Assembly: GCF_900215215.1 (NCBI RefSeq)
Contig: NZ_OBDR01000004.1
Span: 1 to 64,000 of the forward strand
From: Methanohalophilus euhalobius
GTDB lineage: Archaea > Halobacteriota > Methanosarcinia > Methanosarcinales > Methanosarcinaceae
Length of the DNA: 64,000 bases
Reading direction: 5' to 3'
The translations under genes and the position numbers were made by a program. Below are positions 1-7,156 of the stretch, piece after piece (position 1 is the first letter of the stretch; every line of letters starts with the position of its first letter). The notes under the pieces are model-generated. The model was not told the DNA's origin. It saw only the letters and a list, made by a program, of their open reading frames with translations, and made no database searches.

Positions 1-498
1 CCCAAGAGATTCAGGATCAACAATGCACTTGTTGATGTAACTTATTCTTTGCAGACAAAACTGGCGGATATGGATGAAAAAGAGTGTATCAAACTGCTGG
101 AGGAGAAGGTGATTACAGGTAGAGAAGGATTTTTCTGTCTGAAATCAAGCAGGAATTTGACACTAAAACAGGCTCTTTCTACATACAGAAAGAAGGATTC
201 TATTGAGAAAATCATCAATTCGTTGAAGAATGAGATTGAGATCAAACCATTGCGAGTGTGGACGGATGCTAGCATTTATGGAGCTGTGATTATTGGATTC
301 ATTGCGCAATTGTTAATATCGCTGATGCGATATGAGTATGATGAACTCAAATCTAAGTCTACAAAATTCATTAAAAATAGCTTATTGAATTTGACAGTTA
401 CCGTGGATTACATGAGAAATAAGGCAAAAAGATACATTTACGCTAACTTTGATGCTATAAATACACTGATTTTAAGGCAAAAAAGGATGAAATCGTAG
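1..498 (+). pseudogene. C-terminal part of an IS1634-like DDE transposase, cut by the window edge
   Basis: The frame is open from base 1 to a TAG stop at 496-498, so the gene starts outside the window. The first internal start (TTG at 49) gives 149 residues. The visible part resembles the C-terminal region of IS1634-type (IS4 superfamily) transposases: a basic ITGREGFFCL-type segment, then a hydrophobic helix near residues 80-95 of the TTG-started piece and a Lys-rich tail. It would catalyse transposition of its own element. Whether the upstream half is intact cannot be seen. The TAG stop is rare in this window and otherwise confined to one chromosomal gene and another transposase. The family assignment is by overall likeness only. 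Confidence 0.55.
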
Positions 499-542
499 AA
501 ATTAACGTGAATTATTTAAGACTGTCAAATGGGTTTTCCTGA

Positions 543-704
543 CAAAAAAGTGAAATTTTTAGGTTGGAAGAGGAGACGGTTTCTTCAGCAAGGAGTGGAT
601 ACTGTCAAACTTGGGATGGAACATATAATAATGCGGATGTTACATTCTATATACCATGCAGTGAAGTGACATCAAAATTGGATGTTACACCTCTTGAAGC
701 ATGA
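543..704 (+). pseudogene. C-terminal remnant of a probable surface protein
   Basis: An open frame without start codon runs from just after a TGA (540-542) to a TGA at 702-704. It encodes about 53 residues rich in Ser, Thr, Tyr and Asn, including GYCQTWDGTYNNADVTFYIP. This looks like the end of an extracellular beta-rich protein whose 5' part was lost when the adjacent insertion sequence arrived. A hairpin with a T-run follows at 741-769. The gene identity is unknown. Confidence 0.35.
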
Positions 705-740
705 TTCTGAAGAGGTTAACTATCATGTGTAACCTCATTT

Positions 741-769
741 AAAGGCACATTTCGTGCCTTTATCTTTTT
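741..769 (+). terminator. Hairpin plus T-run
   Basis: A perfect 8-bp stem (AAAGGCAC 741-748 with GTGCCTTT 754-761, loop ATTTC) is followed by a T-rich stretch at 764-769. It would end transcription of the surface-protein remnant. It lies directly before the next gene's ribosome site. Confidence 0.6.
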
Positions 770-780
770 GGAGAATAAAC

Positions 781-1461
781 ATGTACAAAATTATTGTCAC
801 ACTTTCAATGTTGCTGATTCTTTTTACTAATATGGGGTCTGCAAATTTTGATGATATTGAATATGTAGATTATTATACAGATGAAAGGGCATTATCAGTT
901 TATCTTGGATTAAAAAATGAGAAGATCTCAAGTTTCACAAATCCTGCTAGTAACATCTATGATCCAAATGTCATCAAAGTATACGGTGAGCTCCCAGAGA
1001 TTGAAAATACTGGCCAGTTAGTTTCATATATCTATACTTTGAGAGATATAAGAGCTAATTCTTATGATAAAATTGGTCCCGATTTCTATCCTGAAGGAGA
1101 TGTTGTGCTTTATGGATACAATACAGCAACCGGTTATTTTGCAATTGATCTTTACAGGAATGATAATAATACAACGTATTCTGATGAAGAAATAGAGAAG
1201 ATATACAATATTGTAAAAGAAGAAGCAGACAAGAATGGGATAGAAAACATACCAGTTGTTTTTAGGCTTACAAACAATATTGATGTGGTTGGTTACTATG
1301 ATGTGAATTTTGGATCCCTGGATGAGACTTTAGAAGATAATAAAGAAACTAACATCAGCGATTCTAAGGACACTGGAGAAGATCGATCCACTCCTGGATT
1401 TGGAGCATTTTTATGTCTAATGATGTTAGCGTTTGTATTCTATAAAGATCGTTTATTGTAA
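781..1461 (+). CDS. Exported protein with C-terminal PGF-CTERM sorting signal
   Basis: The ATG at 781 is preferred over an upstream GTG at 754 because TTGGAG precedes it and it opens a clear signal peptide (residues 1-21, MYKIIVTLSMLLILFTNMGS). The mature part is acidic, with many Asp, Glu, Asn and Tyr residues and no domain I recognise. The C-terminus has an acidic/Ser-Thr linker followed by TPGFGAFLCLMMLAFVFYKD. This matches the PGF-CTERM layout recognised by archaeosortase A, which cleaves and lipid-anchors S-layer-type proteins. The usual Arg cluster is weak (only KDR). The protein is probably surface-anchored and its function is unknown. Confidence 0.7.
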   Translation: MYKIIVTLSMLLILFTNMGSANFDDIEYVDYYTDERALSVYLGLKNEKISSFTNPASNIYDPNVIKVYGELPEIENTGQLVSYIYTLRDIRANSYDKIGPDFYPEGDVVLYGYNTATGYFAIDLYRNDNNTTYSDEEIEKIYNIVKEEADKNGIENIPVVFRLTNNIDVVGYYDVNFGSLDETLEDNKETNISDSKDTGEDRSTPGFGAFLCLMMLAFVFYKDRLL

Positions 1462-1491
1462 TATTATAAATGAAATAACGAATCGCTGTTG

Positions 1492-1555
1492 ATGCTGGGA
1501 GGTGAATCCCACGTTGGGAAGTGGAAATTCACATACTTCCAGGAGGAAGCAGCAT
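1492..1555 (+). other. Compact three-way-junction stem-loop element
   Basis: Three nested or adjacent helices fit without gaps. Outer stem: ATGCTG 1492-1497 with CAGCAT 1550-1555. First arm: GTGAAT 1502-1507 with ATTCAC 1527-1532, extended inside by CCAC/GTGG. Second arm: CTTCC 1536-1540 with GGAAG 1545-1549 around an AGGA tetraloop. The second arm abuts the closing strand. It lies between the PGF-CTERM gene and the IS5-like element. It could be a structured RNA, a 3' regulatory element or a leftover transposon end. Confidence 0.4.
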
Positions 1556-1613
1556 ATACTTGATTAAATAAAAACGGGCAGGTTCAAGCTTGTTGGAATC
1601 AGCCCGGTTTAAA

Positions 1614-2408
1614 CTAAATAGTAAATTTGGGCTTTGTAGAAATCCTCAACCAGACAAAACATACAATCTTGACAGATCTGTCAAGATTGTGCAATACCAC
1701 TTTTAATTTCACTTCTTTTACTTGGTTTCTATATTTCCTGGCTCTCAGATTTTCCCCATATTTTCTTTTCAATACAGAGAACATCGTTTCACTCAAATTT
1801 CGCAGCGAGTAAATTTTATCATCAAATTCTCGTAACATTTTCTTTCTATAATGTCCTTTTATACTCTTTCTTTCACGCTGTCTCAGTGGAACAATTGCTA
1901 TTGATCCGAGTTTTTCTCTCGTCAATTCATGTATGCTTTCAGAATCATACGCTTTATCCATTACATAATATCTTGATTTCCTGTTGCGATGACATTGCTA
2001 AAGCAATGTCTTTGCATGTTTTGCATCATGAACAGGTTTACCTGATATTTTGTATCCAGTTATGACAAATTTCTGCACATCAACTGAAATACTGGTCTTG
2101 ACATAATTTCGCCTCCACTTCTTGATTCTCCAGGAATAGTAGTTGCTACAATACCCACTTGTAAAACCAGTTGAATCGATACCAGTAACTTCAACTGACT
2201 CTCCATTCTTGTAAAATAAGTCTAATGTCTTTTTGAAAATACGATCAAGTATTACTGAATAGATTCGAGTAACAAATTTTTGAAGTGTAGTAAAATGAGG
2301 CACTTTGGTTAATCCAAGTTTAGTCTGGATAGAACTCATCAATTCAACAAGATCAACAAAATCCCTGTAATCTTCTCCTAAATATTCCTTTAACAAAACC
2401 AACGTCAA
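1614..2408 (-). CDS. IS5-family transposase with an in-frame UAG codon
   Basis: Two segments (2408-1998 and 1961-1614) lie in the same frame and are separated by a single TAG at 1998-2000. Read through, they form one IS5-type transposase with the N-terminal KYSKQTYTQHQLL-like helix region, a GIDSTGF catalytic-Asp motif, and the C-terminal DKAYDSE and FSVLKRKYGE motifs. The open frame continues upstream of the TTG at 2408 to about 2490 without an ATG or GTG, so the true start is uncertain. At the UAG site the context reads TLL-X-QCHRNRK. Relatives, as far as I recall, carry a basic residue there. In a Pyl-decoding methanogen X could be pyrrolysine; otherwise the gene is dead. The normal stop is also TAG, just outside the left inverted repeat. 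Confidence 0.7.
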
Positions 2409-2641
2409 TAGCTGGTGTTGTGTGTATGTTTGTTTGGAATATTTGCAGCTGTAGAGTGGCGGTGTGAATACCGTGTTACTTGCAATGCTATATCAATAAA
2501 ATTTAAGTACTTGTTAGACAAACACAATCATCCCCTTGTGTTTCTAGTGCAAAAGTACACAGGGGACTTCTTCTTATTAAAATTATACCAGCTTAGCTGA
2601 ATTTAGAGAAAAGGATTTCTACAGAGCCGAAATTATTACTA
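1619..2641 (-). mobile_element. IS5-like insertion sequence with terminal inverted repeats
   Basis: The left end reads GGCTTTGTAGAAATCCT from 1630. The right end, read on the minus strand from 2628, is GGCTCTGTAGAAATCCT, so 16 of 17 bases match. The match continues outward through AATTT and, with a 1-2 base offset, to TAGTAA (1619-1624) and TTACTA (2636-2641). The element is about 1.0 kb, normal for the IS5 group, and carries one minus-strand transposase gene. A target duplication could not be fixed because the exact outermost base is uncertain. Confidence 0.75.
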
Positions 2642-2877
2642 CAATTAAATATAGATTCATATTTCATCCCGACTACTTAAACACAATTAAGCTGATTAGT
2701 AGCCTGGTTATTTTTAATTGTATATATAGAAGATTAAATGGAAGTCTTTTGGCAAACTCAAAATATACGTGTCTATATAGGGTATTTAGATATTGATTTA
2801 GTGTAATTTGAACATGCTATAGATGAAAGTCTCTTTAAACCATTATTATTTATATTTCAGGTTTCAACATTATTACA
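2642..2877. other. AT-rich intergenic region upstream of korA
   Basis: No gene is visible. It contains TATA-like stretches (TATATATAG near 2721 and TCTATATAG near 2773) that could serve the downstream oxidoreductase genes. Insertion of the IS directly upstream may have replaced part of the original promoter region. Confidence 0.4.
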
Positions 2878-4626
2878 ATGACTTTTTGTTTAGGTGTTAT
2901 TTCAGGGGGAATCATTATCGTCGATATAAACATAAAAATAGGTGGAGAAGCCGGTCAGGGCATACAAACTATAGGATTGGTTCTTTCAAGAACATTTGTA
3001 AGGGATGGTTTCTATGTTTATGGAAATCAGTTCTATCTTTCCAGGGTGCGGGGCGGACACAACTATTTCCACATAAGGGTGAGTGATCACCCTGTATATG
3101 CACTGGATGAAAAGATAGACGTATTGGTGGCTCTTGACAACCAGACAATTCCTGAGCATATTGAAGAGGTCAAAGAAGGATTCGTGCTTGCCGATGAATC
3201 TATTGTCAGGGACAATGTAGATGAAAAGATTGTATCTGTTCCTTTCACAGAAATCGCAAAGGATGTAAGTGGTAAAAAATTATTTTCAAATACCGTTGCT
3301 GTAGGAGCTGTATTTGGACTGCTTTGCTATGATCTTTCAACACTTAAAAAGTTCCTTTCCGAGACTTTCAAAAGAAAAGGTGATGAGGTTGTAGAGAAAA
3401 ACATAAAGGCAGCACAAGCAGGTTATGATTATGTAAAAAATGGTAAATTTGAGGGGATTTGTAACTATAATCTCAGCCCACAACCGACTAACAGGCGGAT
3501 TTTGATAAATGGTAATGACAGTGTGGGAGTGGGTGCCCTTGCTGCAGGAGTGCAATTCCTTTCGGCATATCCCATGACCCCTTCAACTGGTGTCATGACC
3601 CGAGTAGCAGCACATGCAGACGATTTCAATGCTGTTGTGGAGCAGGCCGAGGATGAGATCGCTGCCATAAATATGGCTATCGGAGCATCCTTTGCAGGGG
3701 TGCGTGCCATGACTACTACTTCAGGTGGAGGTTTCTGCCTGATGACAGAAGGATTGGGTCTCTCCGGCATTACTGAGACACCGATTGTCATCTTTCTGGG
3801 CCAGCGTCCCGGGCCTGCTACCGGCCTTCCCACAATGACCGAACAGGGGGACCTTAATTTTGTGCTTCATGCGGCACAGGGGGAATTCCCCCGTTGTGTA
3901 CTTGCCCCTCGTACGGCAAAAGACGCCTTCAACCAGACAAGACGGGCATTCGACATAGCTGACAAATACCAGATCCCGGTTCTGATATTGAGTGACCAGC
4001 ATCTTGCAGATGGTCTCTTTACCTATGAGATGTTTGATACATCCGGCCTGAAGATTAACAGGCATCTTCTGGAAGACAGGGCTGTGGGAAGTGACTACCA
4101 GAGATATACAATTACCGAATCCGGTATATCACCGAGGGCTATTCCCGGCCAGAACGGTGCACTGGTGGTTGCAGACAGTGATGAACACAACGAATCAGGT
4201 CATATCGATCAGACTACTGGTAACCGCATTCGTATGAATGAAAAACGTCTGCGCAAGGTAGATGGACTTACGGATGAAATGCAGATGCCAGCTATTCATG
4301 GTATAGACGGAGCAGATATTTCCCTGATAGGCTGGGGATCTACCTATGGTCCCCTTGCAGAGGCAGTTGAGATCCTGAATCGTGATGAAGTATCCATAAA
4401 TTTGATTCATTTTAGTGATATTTACCCGTTTTCTCATGATACTGTCAGTTTACTGGATGGGTTGAACACCACTATATGCGTGGAAAATAATGCAACAGGC
4501 CAGTTTGCACGCCTGCTGCGGGCCGAATTAGGATTTGAAGTTTCAAAGAAGATGTTAAGGTATGATGGCCTGCCCTTTACACCACAATCGGTAATCAGGG
4601 AGCTTAAAGGAATGGGGGTGATCTGA
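2878..4626 (+). CDS. korA: 2-oxoacid:ferredoxin oxidoreductase, fused gamma-alpha subunit
   Basis: This subunit, with KorB, oxidatively decarboxylates a 2-oxoacid to the acyl-CoA and reduces ferredoxin; 2-oxoglutarate is the usual assumption. The gamma domain is N-terminal, with the GGEAGQGIQT loop at residues 22-31. The alpha (pyrimidine-binding) domain follows from about residue 195, with AYPMTPSTG and EQAEDEIAAINMAIGAS motifs. The length of 582 is usual for the fused form. The family usually starts near the VDINIKIGG segment (about residue 16). A strong AGGGGGA lies just before that point but no canonical start codon follows it. The ATG at 2878 is therefore the only standard choice and adds about 15 residues. 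The substrate is not settled by sequence. Confidence 0.85.
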   Translation: MTFCLGVISGGIIIVDINIKIGGEAGQGIQTIGLVLSRTFVRDGFYVYGNQFYLSRVRGGHNYFHIRVSDHPVYALDEKIDVLVALDNQTIPEHIEEVKEGFVLADESIVRDNVDEKIVSVPFTEIAKDVSGKKLFSNTVAVGAVFGLLCYDLSTLKKFLSETFKRKGDEVVEKNIKAAQAGYDYVKNGKFEGICNYNLSPQPTNRRILINGNDSVGVGALAAGVQFLSAYPMTPSTGVMTRVAAHADDFNAVVEQAEDEIAAINMAIGASFAGVRAMTTTSGGGFCLMTEGLGLSGITETPIVIFLGQRPGPATGLPTMTEQGDLNFVLHAAQGEFPRCVLAPRTAKDAFNQTRRAFDIADKYQIPVLILSDQHLADGLFTYEMFDTSGLKINRHLLEDRAVGSDYQRYTITESGISPRAIPGQNGALVVADSDEHNESGHIDQTTGNRIRMNEKRLRKVDGLTDEMQMPAIHGIDGADISLIGWGSTYGPLAEAVEILNRDEVSINLIHFSDIYPFSHDTVSLLDGLNTTICVENNATGQFARLLRAELGFEVSKKMLRYDGLPFTPQSVIRELKGMGVI

Positions 4627-4627
4627 A

Positions 4628-5482
4628 ATGGTAACAATGGACAACTATAAAGACGGTGAAACTGAATGGTGTCCCGGGTGTGGCAATTTCAACATACTTG
4701 AGGCTGTGAAACGCTCTCTTGTGGACCTTGGTAAAGAGCCCCGCGAAGTTTTGATGGTATCAGGAATCGGTCAGTCGGGTAAATTACCACACTACCTGAA
4801 ATGCAATACATTCAACAGCCTTCATGGCAGGACCCTGCCTCCGGCTACTGGAGCAAAGGTTGCCAATCCTGAACTCACTGTGATTGCGGTAGGTGGTGAC
4901 GGGGATTCCTATGGTGAGGGAGGAAACCACTTCATACATGCCATTCGCCGCAATCCCGATATTACTTTGATAGCACATGACAACCAGATATACGGTTTGA
5001 CCAAAGGCCAGGCCTCCCCTACAAGTGAATTGGGCATGAAAACCAAGGTGCAGACGCATGGTGTTCTCCATACCCCTTTCAATCCTCTGGCAGTTGCTAT
5101 ATCTCTGGATTGTCCCTTCGTGGCACGAGGATTTGCCGGTGATGTCGATCATCTTTCATCATTGCTCTCACAGGCGATTTCTCACAAGGGATTTTCCCTT
5201 GTGGATGTTCTTCAGCCTTGTGTTACCTTCAATAAACTCAATACATACAAGTGGTATCATGACCGAGTTTACAAAATGGAAGATGATGGGCATGATCCTG
5301 CAAACAGGATTGCAGCTTTTGAGAAAGCTCTTGAATGGGGTGACCGGATTCCTACAGGTGTGTTCTATAAGAGAGATTCAGAGCCATTCGAGTCCAAACT
5401 GGAGGTACTAAAAAAGGGACCACTTACAGGAAAACAATACGATTTTGCAAAGCTGGACAGTGTGTTTGAGAATTTTTCCTGA
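4628..5482 (+). CDS. korB: 2-oxoacid:ferredoxin oxidoreductase, beta subunit
   Basis: This is the thiamine-diphosphate and Fe-S subunit that pairs with the preceding KorA. It starts one base after the korA stop, with a strong GGGGGTGATC ribosome site ahead, so the two are translationally linked. CPGC (Cys15, Cys18) near the N-terminus supplies cluster ligands. GGDGDSYG (residues 89-96) followed by the [12 protein letters not shown] stretch forms the TPP/Mg-binding fold. PCVTFN near residue 195 is the usual third conserved cysteine region. The length of 284 matches the PorB/KorB family. The enzyme is cytoplasmic and feeds or draws on reduced ferredoxin. Confidence 0.88.
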   Translation: MVTMDNYKDGETEWCPGCGNFNILEAVKRSLVDLGKEPREVLMVSGIGQSGKLPHYLKCNTFNSLHGRTLPPATGAKVANPELTVIAVGGDGDSYGEGGNHFIHAIRRNPDITLIAHDNQIYGLTKGQASPTSELGMKTKVQTHGVLHTPFNPLAVAISLDCPFVARGFAGDVDHLSSLLSQAISHKGFSLVDVLQPCVTFNKLNTYKWYHDRVYKMEDDGHDPANRIAAFEKALEWGDRIPTGVFYKRDSEPFESKLEVLKKGPLTGKQYDFAKLDSVFENFS

Positions 5483-5490
5483 GGTTAATC

Positions 5491-6030
5491 ATGAATCCCA
5501 AAATCAACAGGCTTGCCCGGGAAAACAGTCCCTACCTGAGACAACATTCCACAAATCCTGTTGATTGGTATCCGTGGTCAGAAGAAGCTTTTGAGCAGGC
5601 GACAAGGAAAAACCTCCCGGTCTTCCTTTCCATTGGGTATTCAACATGTCACTGGTGTCATGTGCGCTACCGTGAGTTAGCCCGTACAACCCTGTCGGCG
5701 TTTGGTGGAATACTGCAGCGTTCTCCACCGGCCTATAGCTACATGTTAACAGGCCTCATGCTTGAAGCAGAGGCTACCCTTGTGGTAATAGTTACAGATT
5801 CTGAAAAAATCGGGCTTAAGGAAATGATGGGTGTTGTAAGGAAAAATAATCTTCCCCAAACAATATTGTTATTGAAAAACCCCAAATCTGCCAGAGATCT
5901 GGCCAGGATTGCCCCTTATACGTTTGATATGGATGTAAAAGAAGGGAGAACTACAGCTTATGTCTGCAAAGGACAAAGCTGCGCTCCTCCGGTCAACGAT
6001 CCCCGGGAATTAGAAAGCCTGTTGTTTTGA
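5491..6030 (+). pseudogene. Internally deleted DUF255 (YyaL/SSP411-type) thioredoxin-domain protein
   Basis: Residues 1-58 match the N-terminus of the long (about 650-700 residue) DUF255 family: [21 protein letters not shown] and the thioredoxin-like STCHWCHV motif. From about residue 59 (near base 5665) the protein jumps to what looks like the extreme C-terminal part of the same family ([13 protein letters not shown], then a VVIVTDSE Rossmann-like strand and a PP-x-DP ending). About 500 residues, including the whole glycosidase-like central domain, are missing. The fusion is in frame, so a 179-residue protein could still be made. It follows korB by 8 bases. It is likely non-functional, but a mini-thioredoxin role is not excluded. 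Confidence 0.7.
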
Positions 6031-6034
6031 TCAT

Positions 6035-6652
6035 TTAAAAGTACAGGGCATCTTTTGGACAGGCTTCTACACATCGGCCACATTTTATGCAGTCGGGGTT
6101 ATTGCCTATATCCCTGACCGTCAGTTCCATGGGGCAAATTTTTTCGCATTTCTTGCAATCTATGCAAAGATCATGTGCCATTTTAAGCTGGTAGCGGTCT
6201 CCTCCGATTATTCTTTGTGCAGTTCCCATCGGGCATACCGTACACCAGGCCCTGGAATTGTAATATCCACCAAGCAGGATTGCTGCTACAGTTGTCACGA
6301 TACACATGGATACCAATATCACTCCAATCTTTTCGAACATATTACGGGTGGCAAATACAATTGATACCCTGTATATCATCAATGACATAATCAGAATGAA
6401 AAGAGGCACTCTTACCCACAAACTTCTGAGAACACCGGGTATGTTCTTTTTCCTCGAGATTTTGTTCAGTACAAAATCATTGAAACTTCCACGTGGGCAG
6501 AGATTTCCACAGAACCAGCGTCCACGGAAGACGGCAGTGATCATCAGGGTTAGCATTACTACAGCCATGACATATCCCAGGTATGGATACCACAATCCTC
6601 CCAGAGTAACAATAAGTACAAGTACCCACAAATAACGTGTTATATTCAACAT
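6035..6652 (-). CDS. Membrane-bound 4Fe-4S protein of the NapH/CcoG type
   Basis: The 205-residue protein has four predicted membrane helices (about residues 8-40, 75-95 and 108-130). Cys-rich loops CGNLCPRGS and CTVCPMGT lie at membrane boundaries, as in NapH/RdxA-like proteins. Two C-terminal ferredoxin motifs follow: CIDCKKCEKICP and CIKCGRCVEACP. It should pass electrons across or along the membrane, with partner unknown. The gene starts one base after the stop of the upstream HTH gene, so they form an operon. The last residues run to the very end of the second cluster motif, so there is no extra C-terminal domain. Confidence 0.75.
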   Translation of the reverse strand: MLNITRYLWVLVLIVTLGGLWYPYLGYVMAVVMLTLMITAVFRGRWFCGNLCPRGSFNDFVLNKISRKKNIPGVLRSLWVRVPLFILIMSLMIYRVSIVFATRNMFEKIGVILVSMCIVTTVAAILLGGYYNSRAWCTVCPMGTAQRIIGGDRYQLKMAHDLCIDCKKCEKICPMELTVRDIGNNPDCIKCGRCVEACPKDALYF

Positions 6653-6653
6653 T

Positions 6654-7001
6654 TCACCATGCCTCCAGCTCTTTATCGACTTTGTTTACCCACTCATGTA
6701 CAATTTGCATAATAATTTCCTTTATCTCATTTTTTTCCTTCAGTTTATAGATATAGGTGTATCCTCCACGATCCAGATTTGTTTGGGATTTGGTAAGGAT
6801 TTCTTTTTCATGTAATTTTTTAACCGATCTCTGGACAGTTGAAAGGTCAAGCCCGGTATCATTTGCTACATCTTCGGTATTTACCCATTTTTCAGGCATA
6901 TCAAAGAATAACCCGATGACCTTCATGTCGGCTCTTGTAAGTTTCAGGGCACATTTGATAACATCGTTTAAACGGAATTCTTTGCAGGCAAAGTCTATCA
7001 T
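6654..7001 (-). CDS. Small winged-helix transcription regulator
   Basis: The 115-residue cytoplasmic protein has a central winged helix: helix-turn-helix around WVNTEDVANDTGLDLSTVQR (residues about 39-58), recognition helix, then a Gly-Tyr wing (DRGGYTYIY). This fits TrmB/MarR-like archaeal regulators. A short C-terminal helix probably dimerises it. It is the first gene of an operon with the membrane Fe-S protein and diverges from iorA across 155 bases. It could control either or both. No ligand domain is present. I found no symbol for it. Confidence 0.7.
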   Translation of the reverse strand: MIDFACKEFRLNDVIKCALKLTRADMKVIGLFFDMPEKWVNTEDVANDTGLDLSTVQRSVKKLHEKEILTKSQTNLDRGGYTYIYKLKEKNEIKEIIMQIVHEWVNKVDKELEAW

Positions 7002-7044
7002 TCCAATACCTCTTTTAATTTACAGTACTGTCTATAATCCACAG

Positions 7045-7056
7045 CATATATAAACG
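7045..7056 (-). promoter_or_regulatory. TATA box for the HTH/Fe-S operon
   Basis: Read on the minus strand the sequence is GTTTATATATGC. It lies about 45 bases before the HTH start codon, which would place transcription start near 7022-7025. It is part of a divergent intergenic region shared with iorA. Confidence 0.5.
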
Positions 7057-7110
7057 CTTTTAACAACTGCTGTATGTTGCCAAAAATTAGCAGTACTCAT
7101 GGTATTACGA

Positions 7111-7121
7111 GATATATTTAT
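7111..7121 (+). promoter_or_regulatory. TATA box for iorAB
   Basis: GATATATTTAT sits about 40 bases before the iorA start codon. Transcription would begin near 7140, giving a short leader. It is one half of the divergent region with the HTH regulator gene. Confidence 0.5.
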
Positions 7122-7156
7122 CAATAATGTATATTATGAAGTAGCAGGCGATTACC

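Noticed and set aside
2415-2600. 61-residue plus-strand frame within the IS5-like element
   Set aside because: Antisense to the N-terminal coding region of the transposase; no independent support.
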